Part shown: positions 40,070 through 48,768 of the stretch, in pieces
How positions within the stretch are numbered: position 1 is the stretch's first letter
Layout of the letters: each line of letters begins with the position of its first letter
NCBI GenBank assembly: GCA_018900835.1
Contig: JAHIFQ010000015.1
Coordinates: 1 to 50,300, forward strand
Source of the DNA: Patescibacteria group bacterium
Lineage (GTDB): Bacteria > Patescibacteriota > Minisyncoccia > Minisyncoccales > PEYH01
Direction of reading: 5' to 3'
Length of the DNA stretch: 50,300 bases
The notes under the pieces: model-generated
The model's database searches: none
The model's input: the letters and a program-made list of their open reading frames with translations, nothing else
Told to the model about the DNA's origin: nothing
Made by a program: the position numbers and the translations under genes

Positions 40070-41842
40070 TTATGGAATATTGTAGATGAAGATTGAGTAG
40101 CCAGCTCTGCCAACTGGCTCAAAATTGTTTAACCACTCAAATCCGGTAGTATTCTGTTTAAAGCCAGCCACTGCTTTTGCCCGGCCTTCTTGCAGAAAAG
40201 TTGCAGAAATTGCTATCCATCCCTTATTATCTGCTGGGTCTTTATATATTGATGTTCCTATCAACTTATCTCCCAATCTGTAGCTCGGGTTGTCTCCGCC
40301 AAAATAGGAGACATTTATTCCTTCAATATTATTTTTTTCCACAAAATCAGCGAGCCGTTTCAAATCCTGGCCCCAGTCGTAATTAGAATCAACAGCGTAT
40401 TTATAGCCATTTTCAGACCCGCCAGCCAGTTCGTTATAATAGGATATGTAGTGTGGGAAGGCAGCCAGAGAAGCGATTATATACCATAGCATTAAGATTG
40501 CCATAACTACATTTAAGGCGATTTTTATTTCCCTTTTTCTTAATTCATTTGTAAGCCGGAAAAATCCAACGCTGATAAAAATATACATTATCGGAAAAAC
40601 AGGGAGAATATGCCTTACCCCTATATTTAAATTACCAATGATAGAAGTGAACCAATATACAATCAGAATAACTAAAAGAGAAAATTCTGCAATATGACCC
40701 CTTGTCCATTCGAAAGATCTTTTTATTGATTTCTTAAAAGAACCGAATTTTCTTATAAAAATCAACCAAAGCGCAAGCACAATTAAAGTCAAAATATGAA
40801 AGGCCAAAGGCGCTTTCAAGAGATACATTGTGGGGAAATATTCTTTCCATGCTTGATTATTAACTTCGCCCAAGAAATACACAGTGTTGCCTCCAGCGAC
40901 TCGCTGTGTTGCCATCAACAATCCAAGAGCATATTGGGCAACAGGCCTTAAAATAGGGATTGACGCTGCTTTGGCTGTTATCCTTGCTGGAAGTTGGTCG
41001 CCAAGAATGTGTTGGGTATCGCTCACCTGTTTTTCTATAGGATAATTTAATATATGGAATTGGTATATTGGCCAGATAACAAAAACTAATGCGATTATGC
41101 CTGCTATTGTGGCTTTCCCGATATAGCTTAATACTGATTTCAGTTTGTTTTTAGAATGATTGTTTCCAGATAGTAAAGCATAGACAATTGTGATTAAAGC
41201 AAAAGAAGGTATCAATAGAATAAGGGAAAATTTTAGACACAGGGCTATTCCTAAAATTATGCCAGCGATAAATACATTTTTGCGTGTCGGGTTTTTAAGA
41301 AAATTTACCCAAAAATAAGTGGCGATAAGAAATCCTAAAACCGCAGCCACATCAGTAGTCACAAGCCGTCCGTGGGCGAGAAATGTTGGTGAAAATGAGA
41401 ATAATGCCAAAGCCATTAGCCCGGCTTTATTGCCCCCTATTTTTTTTACCCAGAAAAACAAGAACCAAGCGAGAAATACCAAAAGAATCATCATTGGCAA
41501 ACGGGTCCAAAATATTATCTGGTCGGGGTCGTTTCCAGAATTGAATATGAATTCAGAGCCAGAATCCCATTGTCCGTTTATATCTTCTGTCCACGATTTG
41601 TGTTCAGTGGGGAAATTGAGGTCAAGAAATAACAAAGGAAGCGCAGCCAAATCTTTCGCCAAAGGAGGGTGTTCCGGGTTAAGTCGATAATCCATGAAAG
41701 CAAGATAAGAATATCCGGATGGGATATGCGCTTTTTCATCCATTGTAAGCGACATATTCCGGGAGCTTAAGAAAGCCATTAAGAAACAAGCTCCCAATAA
41801 AATAATTGCTATAATATTCGTTGTTTTGTTTGTTAGTTTCAT
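40070..41842 (-). CDS. PMT-type membrane glycosyltransferase (GT39-like) 1
   Basis: A 590-residue polytopic protein with about 11-12 predicted spans, of the dolichyl-phosphate-mannose-protein mannosyltransferase superfamily (PMT_2/ArnT-like, GT-C fold). The first outer loop has MSLTMDEKAHIPSGYSYL and LNPEHPPLAKDLAALPLLFL, where the acidic DE pair is the catalytic-site motif. Later comes GVRHILPVFPIMYIF and a soluble C-terminal region with YYNELAGGSENGYKYAVDSNYDWGQDLKRLADFV, a common conserved block. It would transfer a sugar from a lipid carrier to protein or polymer outside the membrane. The related gene 41849-43477 lies 6 bp upstream, forming a two-gene operon. Confidence 0.88.
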   Translation of the reverse strand: MKLTNKTTNIIAIILLGACFLMAFLSSRNMSLTMDEKAHIPSGYSYLAFMDYRLNPEHPPLAKDLAALPLLFLDLNFPTEHKSWTEDINGQWDSGSEFIFNSGNDPDQIIFWTRLPMMILLVFLAWFLFFWVKKIGGNKAGLMALALFSFSPTFLAHGRLVTTDVAAVLGFLIATYFWVNFLKNPTRKNVFIAGIILGIALCLKFSLILLIPSFALITIVYALLSGNNHSKNKLKSVLSYIGKATIAGIIALVFVIWPIYQFHILNYPIEKQVSDTQHILGDQLPARITAKAASIPILRPVAQYALGLLMATQRVAGGNTVYFLGEVNNQAWKEYFPTMYLLKAPLAFHILTLIVLALWLIFIRKFGSFKKSIKRSFEWTRGHIAEFSLLVILIVYWFTSIIGNLNIGVRHILPVFPIMYIFISVGFFRLTNELRKREIKIALNVVMAILMLWYIIASLAAFPHYISYYNELAGGSENGYKYAVDSNYDWGQDLKRLADFVEKNNIEGINVSYFGGDNPSYRLGDKLIGTSIYKDPADNKGWIAISATFLQEGRAKAVAGFKQNTTGFEWLNNFEPVGRAGYSIFIYNIP

Positions 41843-41848
41843 ATATTT

Positions 41849-43477
41849 TTAATTATTTATAATTGGATTTATCCAAAATATTTTTACATTATTACTGATT
41901 TCCATTTTACCTCCTGGAAAAATGGTTTTAAGCTCGTTCAAAATATCATCATTGAATTTCATAGGCACAATGACTATTTTATTGTTAGCGATTCTAATTT
42001 GGTCCAATTGGTTTGGATTGAGATATATTGCTCTTAATTTTCCATACTCCATTCTCTCAATAAACATTATTGTTTGGGCCGATGTAGATACGCCGTCTGG
42101 AAATGGCACAGGAGTTCCAGATTCATTGACTACCACATACTTGTCTATTTCATCTGGAAGCGCGTTGATTACCTCGCCTATTTTCACGAAATTTTCTGTA
42201 AAAGCGTTTTTAATTTCCGGATTCTGCGCCCAATCAATGAAATATTTTTGAGTTGATGCGACAGATAAACTTAAAAAAATGAAACCAATTATTAGATAGA
42301 TAAACCATTTTTGCCATTTGTTGTCAGGGACCAATGACGGCAATCGTTTTATTCTTTTAATTTTTTCAAAAACCCAAAGAGCGCCAAAAGCGGCAAAAAT
42401 CATTGTTACAGGGATTATACCAATAGTCCTCAAAGAATGAGGCATTCCTTCATAAGTAAGAGCGCCGGGTAGAATCATTACAAAAAACCAAGAGAATAAC
42501 AGCAAATAAACGGATTGCAATTTGGAGTCATTATTCTTAAAAGATAAAAAGAGTTTTTTTATTGAGATAATGAAACCGATAAGGAATAGAATTCCAATCG
42601 GCCAAAGTAATTGCGGTGAGCCGGAAAGATTATGCCTCCAGTTAAAATCGCCTGATATGTTAAACATAACAAGGTGCCTCCCCAAACTTTCGGCAAAAGC
42701 AATGATAAAATTCGGTTGAGAGAAAATAGATACTGCGCCTAATCGGCCGAAGAAATCAGCAGGATGAGCCATGAAATAGAAAGCCAGAGGCAGGGCGATT
42801 ATTATAGTAGACATAGCAAAGGCAAAAACAAATAAGAGAAATTTTTTCTGCTGTTTTTCTTTGTAATATGAAATCCAATAAGGAATTAGAGCAAAGGGCA
42901 ATACCAGAAACACTAAACGGAATGAAGAATAAGTATAGAATCCCAATCCCAAAATAATTCCAGACAAAATCAAGAGAAAAATATTTTTTTTGCGCAATCC
43001 TTTGAATAGGAAATAGAAACAGAATATTAGAATAAACGGCAAGAGTATTCCTCTGAATCCGATTCTTGAGAAATTGATATGCCAAAAACAAGTGGCAATA
43101 AAAAAGCTTGCCAACAAGGCAAGGCAATCCGCATTTTTGTCGCCTTGGTTAATGTTTTTAAGCAGCTCTTTCATCAAGAGATATAGGCCCAGAACAGAGA
43201 TTATTCCGATAATCGCAGAAATTAATCGCAAAGAAAATGGGCTTGGTCCAAATATTTTAAAACTCAAAAAAGCAAGATTCATAAACAGTCCTTCACGCCC
43301 TCCGTTTTCCGGATAAAATACCTTGCCTGGATTGGTGAAAGCGTCATTGGCGTTCATCGCTTCGTCAGGGTATAGTCCCGGCGGAACACTGTGGAGACCG
43401 TATAATCTTAGAAAGCCGGCAATCAAAAGAATCACTAATAGAAAAATAGTTATTTTGATTTTATATGATTTAGACAT
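41849..43477 (-). CDS. PMT-type membrane glycosyltransferase (GT39-like) 2
   Basis: A 542-residue polytopic GT-C protein with about 11 spans. The first outer loop carries LHSVPPGLYPDEAMNANDAF with the catalytic-type Asp-Glu pair, and NGGREGLFMNLAFLSFKIFGPSPFSLRLISAIIGI follows, a signature of bacterial PMT_2-like transferases. The C-terminal 120 residues are extracytoplasmic (NEIKNAFTENFVKIGEVINALPDEIDKYVVV type sequence). It is divergent from grpE and first in its operon. Sugar and acceptor are unknown; candidates include the very large Ser/Thr-rich surface protein encoded in this window. Confidence 0.86.
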   Translation of the reverse strand: MSKSYKIKITIFLLVILLIAGFLRLYGLHSVPPGLYPDEAMNANDAFTNPGKVFYPENGGREGLFMNLAFLSFKIFGPSPFSLRLISAIIGIISVLGLYLLMKELLKNINQGDKNADCLALLASFFIATCFWHINFSRIGFRGILLPFILIFCFYFLFKGLRKKNIFLLILSGIILGLGFYTYSSFRLVFLVLPFALIPYWISYYKEKQQKKFLLFVFAFAMSTIIIALPLAFYFMAHPADFFGRLGAVSIFSQPNFIIAFAESLGRHLVMFNISGDFNWRHNLSGSPQLLWPIGILFLIGFIISIKKLFLSFKNNDSKLQSVYLLLFSWFFVMILPGALTYEGMPHSLRTIGIIPVTMIFAAFGALWVFEKIKRIKRLPSLVPDNKWQKWFIYLIIGFIFLSLSVASTQKYFIDWAQNPEIKNAFTENFVKIGEVINALPDEIDKYVVVNESGTPVPFPDGVSTSAQTIMFIERMEYGKLRAIYLNPNQLDQIRIANNKIVIVPMKFNDDILNELKTIFPGGKMEISNNVKIFWINPIINN

Positions 43478-43554
43478 TAAAACATTATAGCAAAGATTTT
43501 GATTGCCAAGTATAGCAATAATCCACAGATATAATTTTTTGAATAATTTTTATC

Positions 43555-43582
43555 TTGACAAAGGGGATTATTGGTGTAAAAT
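43555..43582 (+). promoter_or_regulatory. Promoter of grpE-dnaK
   Basis: TTGACA (43555-43560), a 16-bp spacer and TAAAAT (43577-43582), 33 bp before grpE. No CIRCE inverted repeat (TTAGCACTC-type) is visible, so HrcA control is not indicated. Confidence 0.72.
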
Positions 43583-43615
43583 AAGCATATTAAAACTTGA
43601 ACCAAATTCGTTCTG

Positions 43616-44134
43616 ATGGAAGAAAAAACTAAAAAAAGATCTGCAAAGGATCATTTTTCAGATAAGGAATTAAAACAAATCAGAGAAGAGAGAGACAAGT
43701 ATTTAGCGGGTTGGCAAAGAAGCCAGGCAGATTTTTTGAATTATAAAAAGGGAGAGGGAGAGAAATTTCAAAGAATATTTGATTATAAAAAAGAAGAATG
43801 GATTTTGGAATTATTGGACATACTTGATTTATTTGACCAAGCAGAGAAACAGAACAAACAAGACAAAAAAGAGCAAGGCAAGGCCTATGTTCTTGAGGGA
43901 TTTCTGCAGATTAAAAAGTATTTTGAAGATTTTTTAAAAAGACACGGAGTGCAAGAAATAATCATTGAGTCAGGCAAAGAATTTAACCCGCATTTTGAGG
44001 AAGTGGTGGAAACAGTTGATGGCAAAGAAGACGGGATAATCATAGAGGTTGTGAGAAAGGGATATCAAATAAATGAAAAAGTTATCCGCGTGGCGCAAGT
44101 CAAGGTTACAAAGACGAAAAACAGTGAACAATAA
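43616..44134 (+). CDS. grpE: Nucleotide exchange factor GrpE
   Basis: A 172-residue GrpE, which releases ADP from DnaK. A charged N-terminus leads into the long dimerising helix (EERDKYLAGWQRSQADFLNYKKGEGEKFQRIFDYKKEEWILELLDILDLFDQAEK). The C-terminal beta domain has GVQEIIIESGKEFNPHFEEVVETV and the terminal signature VVRKGYQINEKVIRVAQVKVTK. Length is normal. It lies 28 bp before dnaK and shares a promoter with it. Confidence 0.95.
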   Translation: MEEKTKKRSAKDHFSDKELKQIREERDKYLAGWQRSQADFLNYKKGEGEKFQRIFDYKKEEWILELLDILDLFDQAEKQNKQDKKEQGKAYVLEGFLQIKKYFEDFLKRHGVQEIIIESGKEFNPHFEEVVETVDGKEDGIIIEVVRKGYQINEKVIRVAQVKVTKTKNSEQ

Positions 44135-44162
44135 TTGAATAATAATTAATCATCTAAACAAT

Positions 44163-46049
44163 ATGTCTAAAATTTTAGGAATTGATCTTGGAACAACCAA
44201 TTCAGCAATGGCTATCGTTATCAACAGCGAACCAGAAATTGTAGAAAACAAGGAAGGAGCAAGAACCACGCCTTCCATCGTTACTATAACTAAAAACAAC
44301 GAGAGAATGGTTGGTGTTTTGGCTAAACGGCAGCAGATTACCAATCCGGAAAATACCATTTTCTCTATCAAAAGATTAATGGGCAGAAAATTCAGCGACC
44401 CATCTGTGCAGAAAGATATAAAGCTTCTACCTTATGAGATAAGAGAGAGCCAGGATGCTGGAGTGGAAATCAAGATGGGGGACAAATGGTATCGTCCTTT
44501 TGAAATTTCAGCAATGATTCTTCAGAAATTAAAAAATGACGCAGAAGATCGGCTTGGAGAAATAATAGAGGAGGCCATTATCACTTGTCCTGCCTATTTT
44601 GACGATTCGCAGAGAAAGGCGACAAAAGTTGCTGGCGAAATTGCCGGCTTTAAGGTTAGGAGAGTTATTAACGAACCAACAGCAGCTGCCTTGGCTTATG
44701 GTTTGGCCAAAAAAACTGAACAGCAAATCGTTGTTTATGATTTTGGAGGAGGAACTTTTGATATTTCTATATTAGACATTGGAGAAGATACAGTAGAGGT
44801 CAAGGCAACCAACGGCGACACTCATCTGGGTGGAGACGATTTTGACCAGGAAATTATTGATTGGATAGTTAATCAATTTAAAAAAGACCAAGGTATAGAT
44901 TTGTCTAAAGATAAATTAGCTCTTCAACGCCTGAAAGAAGCAGGAGAGAAAGCAAAAATTGAACTTTCCACTACTTTGGAGAGCGATATAAATCTTCCGT
45001 TTATCACATCTGACGCTTCTGGGCCGAAACATCTTAATTACAAATTATCCCGCGCCCAATTTGAAGATATGGTCAAGGATTATATTGATACTTCAATAGA
45101 GTTAGTGAGAAAGACCCTCAAAGATGCCAAGCTCGAGACCAAAGACATTGAAGAAATTGTTTTGGTTGGCGGGCAGACAAGGATGCCGAGAATTCAAGAG
45201 GAGATAAAAAAGATGTTTGGCAAGGAAGCGAGAAAAGATATTAACCCCGATGAAGTTGTTGCTGTTGGAGCTGCGATTCAGGGGGGCATTCTTCAGGGAG
45301 ATATGAAAGATGTTTTGCTCTTGGATGTTATTCCTCTGTCTTTAGGCATAGAGACCTTGGGAGGAGTGAACACAATTCTTATTTCCAAAAATACAACCAT
45401 CCCGACTTCTAAAACACAAGTATTCTCCACAGCTGCTGACAATCAGCCATCAGTGGAAATAAAGATTCTTCAAGGGGAAAGACCAATGTCAAACGACAAC
45501 AAATCACTGGGGAGATTCATATTAGATGGAATACCTCCATCTCCTCGTGGAGTTCCGCAAATAGAAGTTTCTTTTGAAATTGATGCGAATGGAATTCTTC
45601 AAGTTTCCGCTACTGATAAAGCGACAAGCAAAAAACAATCTATAAGAATTGAAGGTTCTTGCGGAGCATCTGATGAAGAAGTTGAAAAAATGAAAAAAGA
45701 AGCGGAAGCGCACGCTGAAGAAGACAGAAAAAAGAAGGATTTGATAGAATCAAAAAATCAGGCAGATGCGCTGATTTATAGTTGCGAGAGGACATTGAAA
45801 GATTCAAAGGACAAAATTCTTTCTGATGCTGTCAAGGAAATAGAGAATAAAATTTCTGAATTGAAGAAAGTAAAAGATAGTGATAAGATGGAGGAGATAA
45901 AACAAAAGAGCGATGAGCTCTCAAGCGCTATCCAAAAAATCGGAGCGGATTTGTATAAGAACCAGCAAGAACAGACAGGTCCTAGTCAACCCGAGGAAGA
46001 AAAGAAAGAAGAAGATAAGCCAGAGGAAGGGGAGACCACGGAGAAATAA
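44163..46049 (+). CDS. dnaK: Chaperone DnaK (Hsp70)
   Basis: A 628-residue Hsp70. The nucleotide-binding domain has [16 protein letters not shown] (phosphate 1), [26 protein letters not shown] (phosphate 2) and [13 protein letters not shown] (adenosine motif). The linker [19 protein letters not shown] leads to the substrate-binding beta domain, then the helical lid (from about 505). The acidic C-terminal tail is Glu/Lys-rich and ends without the EEVD of eukaryotes. Length and motifs are standard. It is the centre of the grpE-dnaK-dnaJ heat-shock set. Confidence 0.97.
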   Translation: MSKILGIDLGTTNSAMAIVINSEPEIVENKEGARTTPSIVTITKNNERMVGVLAKRQQITNPENTIFSIKRLMGRKFSDPSVQKDIKLLPYEIRESQDAGVEIKMGDKWYRPFEISAMILQKLKNDAEDRLGEIIEEAIITCPAYFDDSQRKATKVAGEIAGFKVRRVINEPTAAALAYGLAKKTEQQIVVYDFGGGTFDISILDIGEDTVEVKATNGDTHLGGDDFDQEIIDWIVNQFKKDQGIDLSKDKLALQRLKEAGEKAKIELSTTLESDINLPFITSDASGPKHLNYKLSRAQFEDMVKDYIDTSIELVRKTLKDAKLETKDIEEIVLVGGQTRMPRIQEEIKKMFGKEARKDINPDEVVAVGAAIQGGILQGDMKDVLLLDVIPLSLGIETLGGVNTILISKNTTIPTSKTQVFSTAADNQPSVEIKILQGERPMSNDNKSLGRFILDGIPPSPRGVPQIEVSFEIDANGILQVSATDKATSKKQSIRIEGSCGASDEEVEKMKKEAEAHAEEDRKKKDLIESKNQADALIYSCERTLKDSKDKILSDAVKEIENKISELKKVKDSDKMEEIKQKSDELSSAIQKIGADLYKNQQEQTGPSQPEEEKKEEDKPEEGETTEK

Positions 46050-46151
46050 AAGTTAAATTTTCAATTACCAATTTACGAATTTTCAAGTTTGAAAATTGAG
46101 ATTTGGGATTTCATTGAAAATTAGAAATTGAAAATTGTAAATTTCGTGATT

Positions 46152-47261
46152 ATGGCTGAAGATTATTACAAAGTTTTGGGAGTTGAGAGGGGCGCTTCAC
46201 AGGAAGAAATCAAGAAGGCGTATCGTAGGTTAGCGCACCAGCATCATCCTGATAAAGGAGGAGAAGACAAAAAGTTTCACAAAATCAGTGAGGCGTATAA
46301 TATTTTGTCTGATAAGGAAAAAAGACAGCAATACGACCAATTCGGCTCCGCTTTTGACAATATGGGTGGGCAAGGCGGTTTTAACGGATTTTCTAATTTT
46401 GATTTTGGGTCGTTTTGGGAGCAGGCGCAGCAACAGGGCGGAGGAAGAGAGGGTTCTGGTTTTGATAATTTGGGCGATATTTTTGATGAATTTTTTGGAG
46501 GAAGGAGAACTAAAGGTGAGGACTTGAGAAGGGGAGATGATATTCAAATAGATGTTGAGATTAATCTGGAGGACACGCTCTCATCTGCAAAAAAAGAATT
46601 TAAGATTTATAAAAATGAAATTTGCGGGCGTTGCGCGGGGACTGGCGCTGAACCTGGAACAAAATTAAAGCAATGCCAGACCTGCCGTGGAATTGGACAA
46701 GTTCAGGAGATAAAGAGAACGGTTTTTGGAACAATCAGCCACAATACTATTTGCCCCTCATGCCAGGGACAGGGCAATATTCCAGAAAAAATCTGTAATG
46801 TCTGTAGGGGTGATGGCAGGATAAAAAAAGAGGAAATAATAGAAATAATTATTCCTGCTGGCGTGGACTCTGGGCAGGTGCTGAAATTTAAAGGAAAAGG
46901 AGAGGCAGGCAGGCGAGGTGGAGCCTTTGGAGATTTATATGTAAGAGTTTTTGTGCGTGAGCATAAAGTGTTTGATAGAAAAGGAGATGATTTATTTACT
47001 GAAATACCTGCGCAATTTTCCCAAATAGCTTTAGGTGATGACATTGAGGCGCCTATGTTGGAAAAAGGAAAGAAAATATTCCTTAAGGTTCCAGCAGGCG
47101 TAGAACCAGGGAAAATATTTAGAATCAGCGGTAAGGGAATACCAAGATTTTCCAGCTATGGAAGGGGTGATTTGTATGTTAAAATACGAGTGGATACGCC
47201 GAAAAGATTGACAAGAAAGCAGAAAGAGTTGTTAAACAAATTAAAACAAGAAGGGCTCTAA
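46152..47261 (+). CDS. dnaJ: Chaperone DnaJ (Hsp40, type I)
   Basis: A 369-residue type I J-protein from the ATG at 46152 ([16 protein letters not shown]); an upstream TTG at 46128 would only add AT-rich spacer codons. The J domain contains HHPDKGG with the essential HPD. A Gly/Phe-rich region follows (about 70-115), then four zinc-binding repeats [24 protein letters not shown] and CNVCRGDG, and the C-terminal substrate-binding domains with [17 protein letters not shown]. Everything needed for a functional DnaK co-chaperone is present. It is separated from dnaK by about 100 bp of AT-rich sequence with TTTTCAATT/AATTGAAAA inverted repeats. Confidence 0.96.
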   Translation: MAEDYYKVLGVERGASQEEIKKAYRRLAHQHHPDKGGEDKKFHKISEAYNILSDKEKRQQYDQFGSAFDNMGGQGGFNGFSNFDFGSFWEQAQQQGGGREGSGFDNLGDIFDEFFGGRRTKGEDLRRGDDIQIDVEINLEDTLSSAKKEFKIYKNEICGRCAGTGAEPGTKLKQCQTCRGIGQVQEIKRTVFGTISHNTICPSCQGQGNIPEKICNVCRGDGRIKKEEIIEIIIPAGVDSGQVLKFKGKGEAGRRGGAFGDLYVRVFVREHKVFDRKGDDLFTEIPAQFSQIALGDDIEAPMLEKGKKIFLKVPAGVEPGKIFRISGKGIPRFSSYGRGDLYVKIRVDTPKRLTRKQKELLNKLKQEGL

Positions 47262-47293
47262 TTATTATTAATCATTAATCATTAATCATTTCT

Positions 47294-47366
47294 GCCCCCG
47301 TAACTCAATTGGTAGAGTAACTCCCTTTTAAGGAGGCGGTTCCAGGTTCGAGTCCTGGTGGGGGCA
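47294..47366 (+). tRNA. tRNA-Lys (TTT)
   Basis: A complete 73-nt tRNA. Acceptor GCCCCCG pairs with TGGGGGC (one G.U), the D arm is ACTCAATTGGTAGAGT, and loop CTTTTAA holds anticodon TTT. The first anticodon-stem pair is A-G mismatched. The T arm is CCAGGTTCGAGTCCTGG. No CCA is encoded. The 86-bp direct repeat begins in its last three bases. Confidence 0.93.
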
Positions 47367-47449
47367 CATAAATTTTTGCCTTTACAAAAATTTGAGTAGT
47401 TGGCCCGCCCGATGCGGGCGAGTAATTAGTAATTAGTAATTAGGACAAG
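47364..47449 (+). repeat. 86-bp perfect direct repeat, copy 1
   Basis: It starts in the last three nucleotides of tRNA-Lys and is identical to 48487-48572 (offset 1123). It contains a GCCCGCCCGATGCGGGCG hairpin (about 47403-47420) and TAATTAGTAATTAGTAATTAG. Confidence 0.92.
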
Positions 47450-47609
47450 AAATCAAACAAGAAGTTAAAACGCGCTATGACAGATTTGCTAAAGAAGGTG
47501 GTTCGGCTGAAGGATGTTGCCCCGTAGGGGGAGAAAGTACCGAGAGTTTTGCCTTGGAGCACGGGCTTTACAGCAAAGAATATCTGCTGTTTGATTTTTT
47601 CATGTACAC
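47443..47609 (+). pseudogene. Truncated methyltransferase-like fragment (ArsM-like start)
   Basis: A 55-codon open frame without its own ATG begins at the end of repeat copy 1 and encodes QEIKQEVKTRYDRFAKEGGS, then AEGCCPVGG and ALEHGLYSKEYL, before stopping at 47607. The pattern (RY, GGS, CCP, then GLYSKE) resembles the N-terminal stretch of ArsM-type arsenite and related SAM methyltransferases, just before the SAM-binding LGCG motif, which is missing. I read it as a 5' gene fragment left when this segment was built. Identification is tentative because only about 50 residues remain. Confidence 0.45.
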
Positions 47610-47697
47610 ATGTTAGTGTTTAATGTTACGAAAATAACTTGGTAGTCCCTGCCACGAGGGTGTCGTGGTGAACGCACATTTGCAAAAGGAGGGTACC

Positions 47698-48234
47698 ATG
47701 CCCAAGAGAGCGGTAGTAGCTGTACCGAAGAGCTTAAATGAGGCGGCTCAGTTTTTGGCGGAGATAGGGCAAGAGCAGCGCGCCACCGATAAGATTCGGT
47801 CAGGCCTTAATGCCAAGGTGGACGAACTGAAAGCCAAGGCGATGGTCGAAGACGAGCATCATCAGGAAAAGATTTCACAGCTTGTCGAAGGTCTCTTCGC
47901 TTTCGCTGAAGCCCATCGCGATGAGCTGACCGATCACGGCAAGAGCAAGACAGTTGAAGTGCCAACGGGTACCTTCGGCTGGCGCATGACACCGCCAGCT
48001 GTATCGCTTCGTGATGTCGAAGCAATTCTGGAGTCTCTGAAGTCGCTTAAACTGAAGCGCTTCATCAGAACCAAGGAGGAAATAGACAAGGAAGCGATGC
48101 TGAAGGAACCTGACGTAGCCAAAACCGTCAAGGGTGTCTCTATCAGCCAGCGTGAGGAGTTCGTGGCAAAGCCGGCAGAGTTGGAAGTAGAGATAGCGAC
48201 TCAGGTCGACAAACTCAAGAAAGCTGTGGCTTAA
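47698..48234 (+). CDS. gam: Mu Gam-like host-nuclease inhibitor
   Basis: A 178-residue protein matching the phage Mu Gam family, a DNA-end-binding Ku-like protein that shields linear DNA from exonucleases. Visible features: a helical N-terminal half with coiled-coil heptads (EQRATDKIRSGLNAKVDELKAKAM), FAEAHRDELT with GKSKTVEVPTGTFGWRMTPPAVSLRDVEAILESL, and LKRFIRTKEEIDKEAMLKEPDVAKTVKGVSI, very close to the Mu Gam core. The ATG at 47698 has AAGGAGGG 5-6 bases upstream; an earlier GTG frame is not needed. The gene is GC-richer than its neighbours and lies alone between 86-bp direct repeats, without other phage genes. Confidence 0.88.
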   Translation: MPKRAVVAVPKSLNEAAQFLAEIGQEQRATDKIRSGLNAKVDELKAKAMVEDEHHQEKISQLVEGLFAFAEAHRDELTDHGKSKTVEVPTGTFGWRMTPPAVSLRDVEAILESLKSLKLKRFIRTKEEIDKEAMLKEPDVAKTVKGVSISQREEFVAKPAELEVEIATQVDKLKKAVA

Positions 48235-48273
48235 GAAGTTCCTCAATCAACGGACTGAGCAGTCCAACTGCTT

Positions 48274-48310
48274 CCCGCTATGTCTTCGGACCTCTGGCGG
48301 GTTTCCTTTT
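48274..48310 (+). terminator. Likely terminator of the gam-like gene
   Basis: CCCGC pairs with GCGGG (48274-48278 with 48297-48301), enclosing a GTC-TTCG-GAC hairpin with a UUCG tetraloop, followed by TTTCCTTTTCTT. The internal bulge makes it moderate rather than strong. Confidence 0.55.
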
Positions 48311-48486
48311 CTTATGCTTTTATGAAAGAACAATTGTGTGCACTCTGTGCACTCGAAATTTATTTGCAGCCAAAGAAAAACTTGAAATTGTCATTCGTGC
48401 GGCTCCGCCGCATTTTCAGAATTTCGTGGGGGGTTTTCCTCGCCGCCGCAGGCGGCGAAATGCGTTCGGACTATTTTCAATATACT

Positions 48487-48572
48487 GCACATAAATTTTT
48501 GCCTTTACAAAAATTTGAGTAGTTGGCCCGCCCGATGCGGGCGAGTAATTAGTAATTAGTAATTAGGACAAG
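48487..48572 (+). repeat. 86-bp perfect direct repeat, copy 2
   Basis: Second copy of 47364-47449. The pair brackets the methyltransferase-like fragment and the gam-like gene. Confidence 0.92.
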
Positions 48573-48691
48573 GAAACAAACATTTGCTTCCAAGCAAAAA
48601 TTTATTCCTAACTACAAATTACTCACACAAAATACAAATTTAATAAAAGATTACGAGGCCCGGCCTCGTTGTTTTTATTCAGTGCGTTTTG

Positions 48692-48720
48692 TTGTTTTTG
48701 GAGTTGGAAAAGTATATAAT
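48692..48720 (+). promoter_or_regulatory. Promoter for the flippase-like gene
   Basis: TTGTTT (48692-48697), a 17-bp spacer and consensus TATAAT (48715-48720), 48 bp before the ATG at 48769. A 20-bp duplication containing AGAGTAAGTTAATCA lies between promoter and start. Confidence 0.55.
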
Positions 48721-48768
48721 AGAGTAAGTTAATCAAAATAGAGTAAGTTAATCAGATAATCAAAAGAT

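Larger units (their letters stand above)
48235..48768. other. Intergenic stretch with the second 86-bp repeat and GC-rich hairpins
   Basis: No convincing gene. From left to right it holds a terminator after gam (48274-48301), GC-rich palindromes GCGGCTCCGCCGC (about 48400) and CGCCGCCGCAGGCGGCG (about 48441), repeat copy 2 (48487-48572), an ACGAGGCCCGGCCTCGT palindrome (48652-48668) matching the head of the 95-bp repeats, and the promoter of the next gene. An 80-codon frame at 48280-48522 is composed of these hairpins and is not credible. Confidence 0.7.

Noticed and set aside
43478-43615. CIRCE/HrcA operator before grpE-dnaK
   Set aside because: No TTAGCACTC-N9-GAGTGCTAA-like inverted repeat is visible, only a sigma70-type promoter.
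48280-48522. 80-codon frame after the gam-like gene
   Set aside because: It consists of the gam terminator, GC-rich palindromes and the 86-bp repeat and shows no protein-like pattern.
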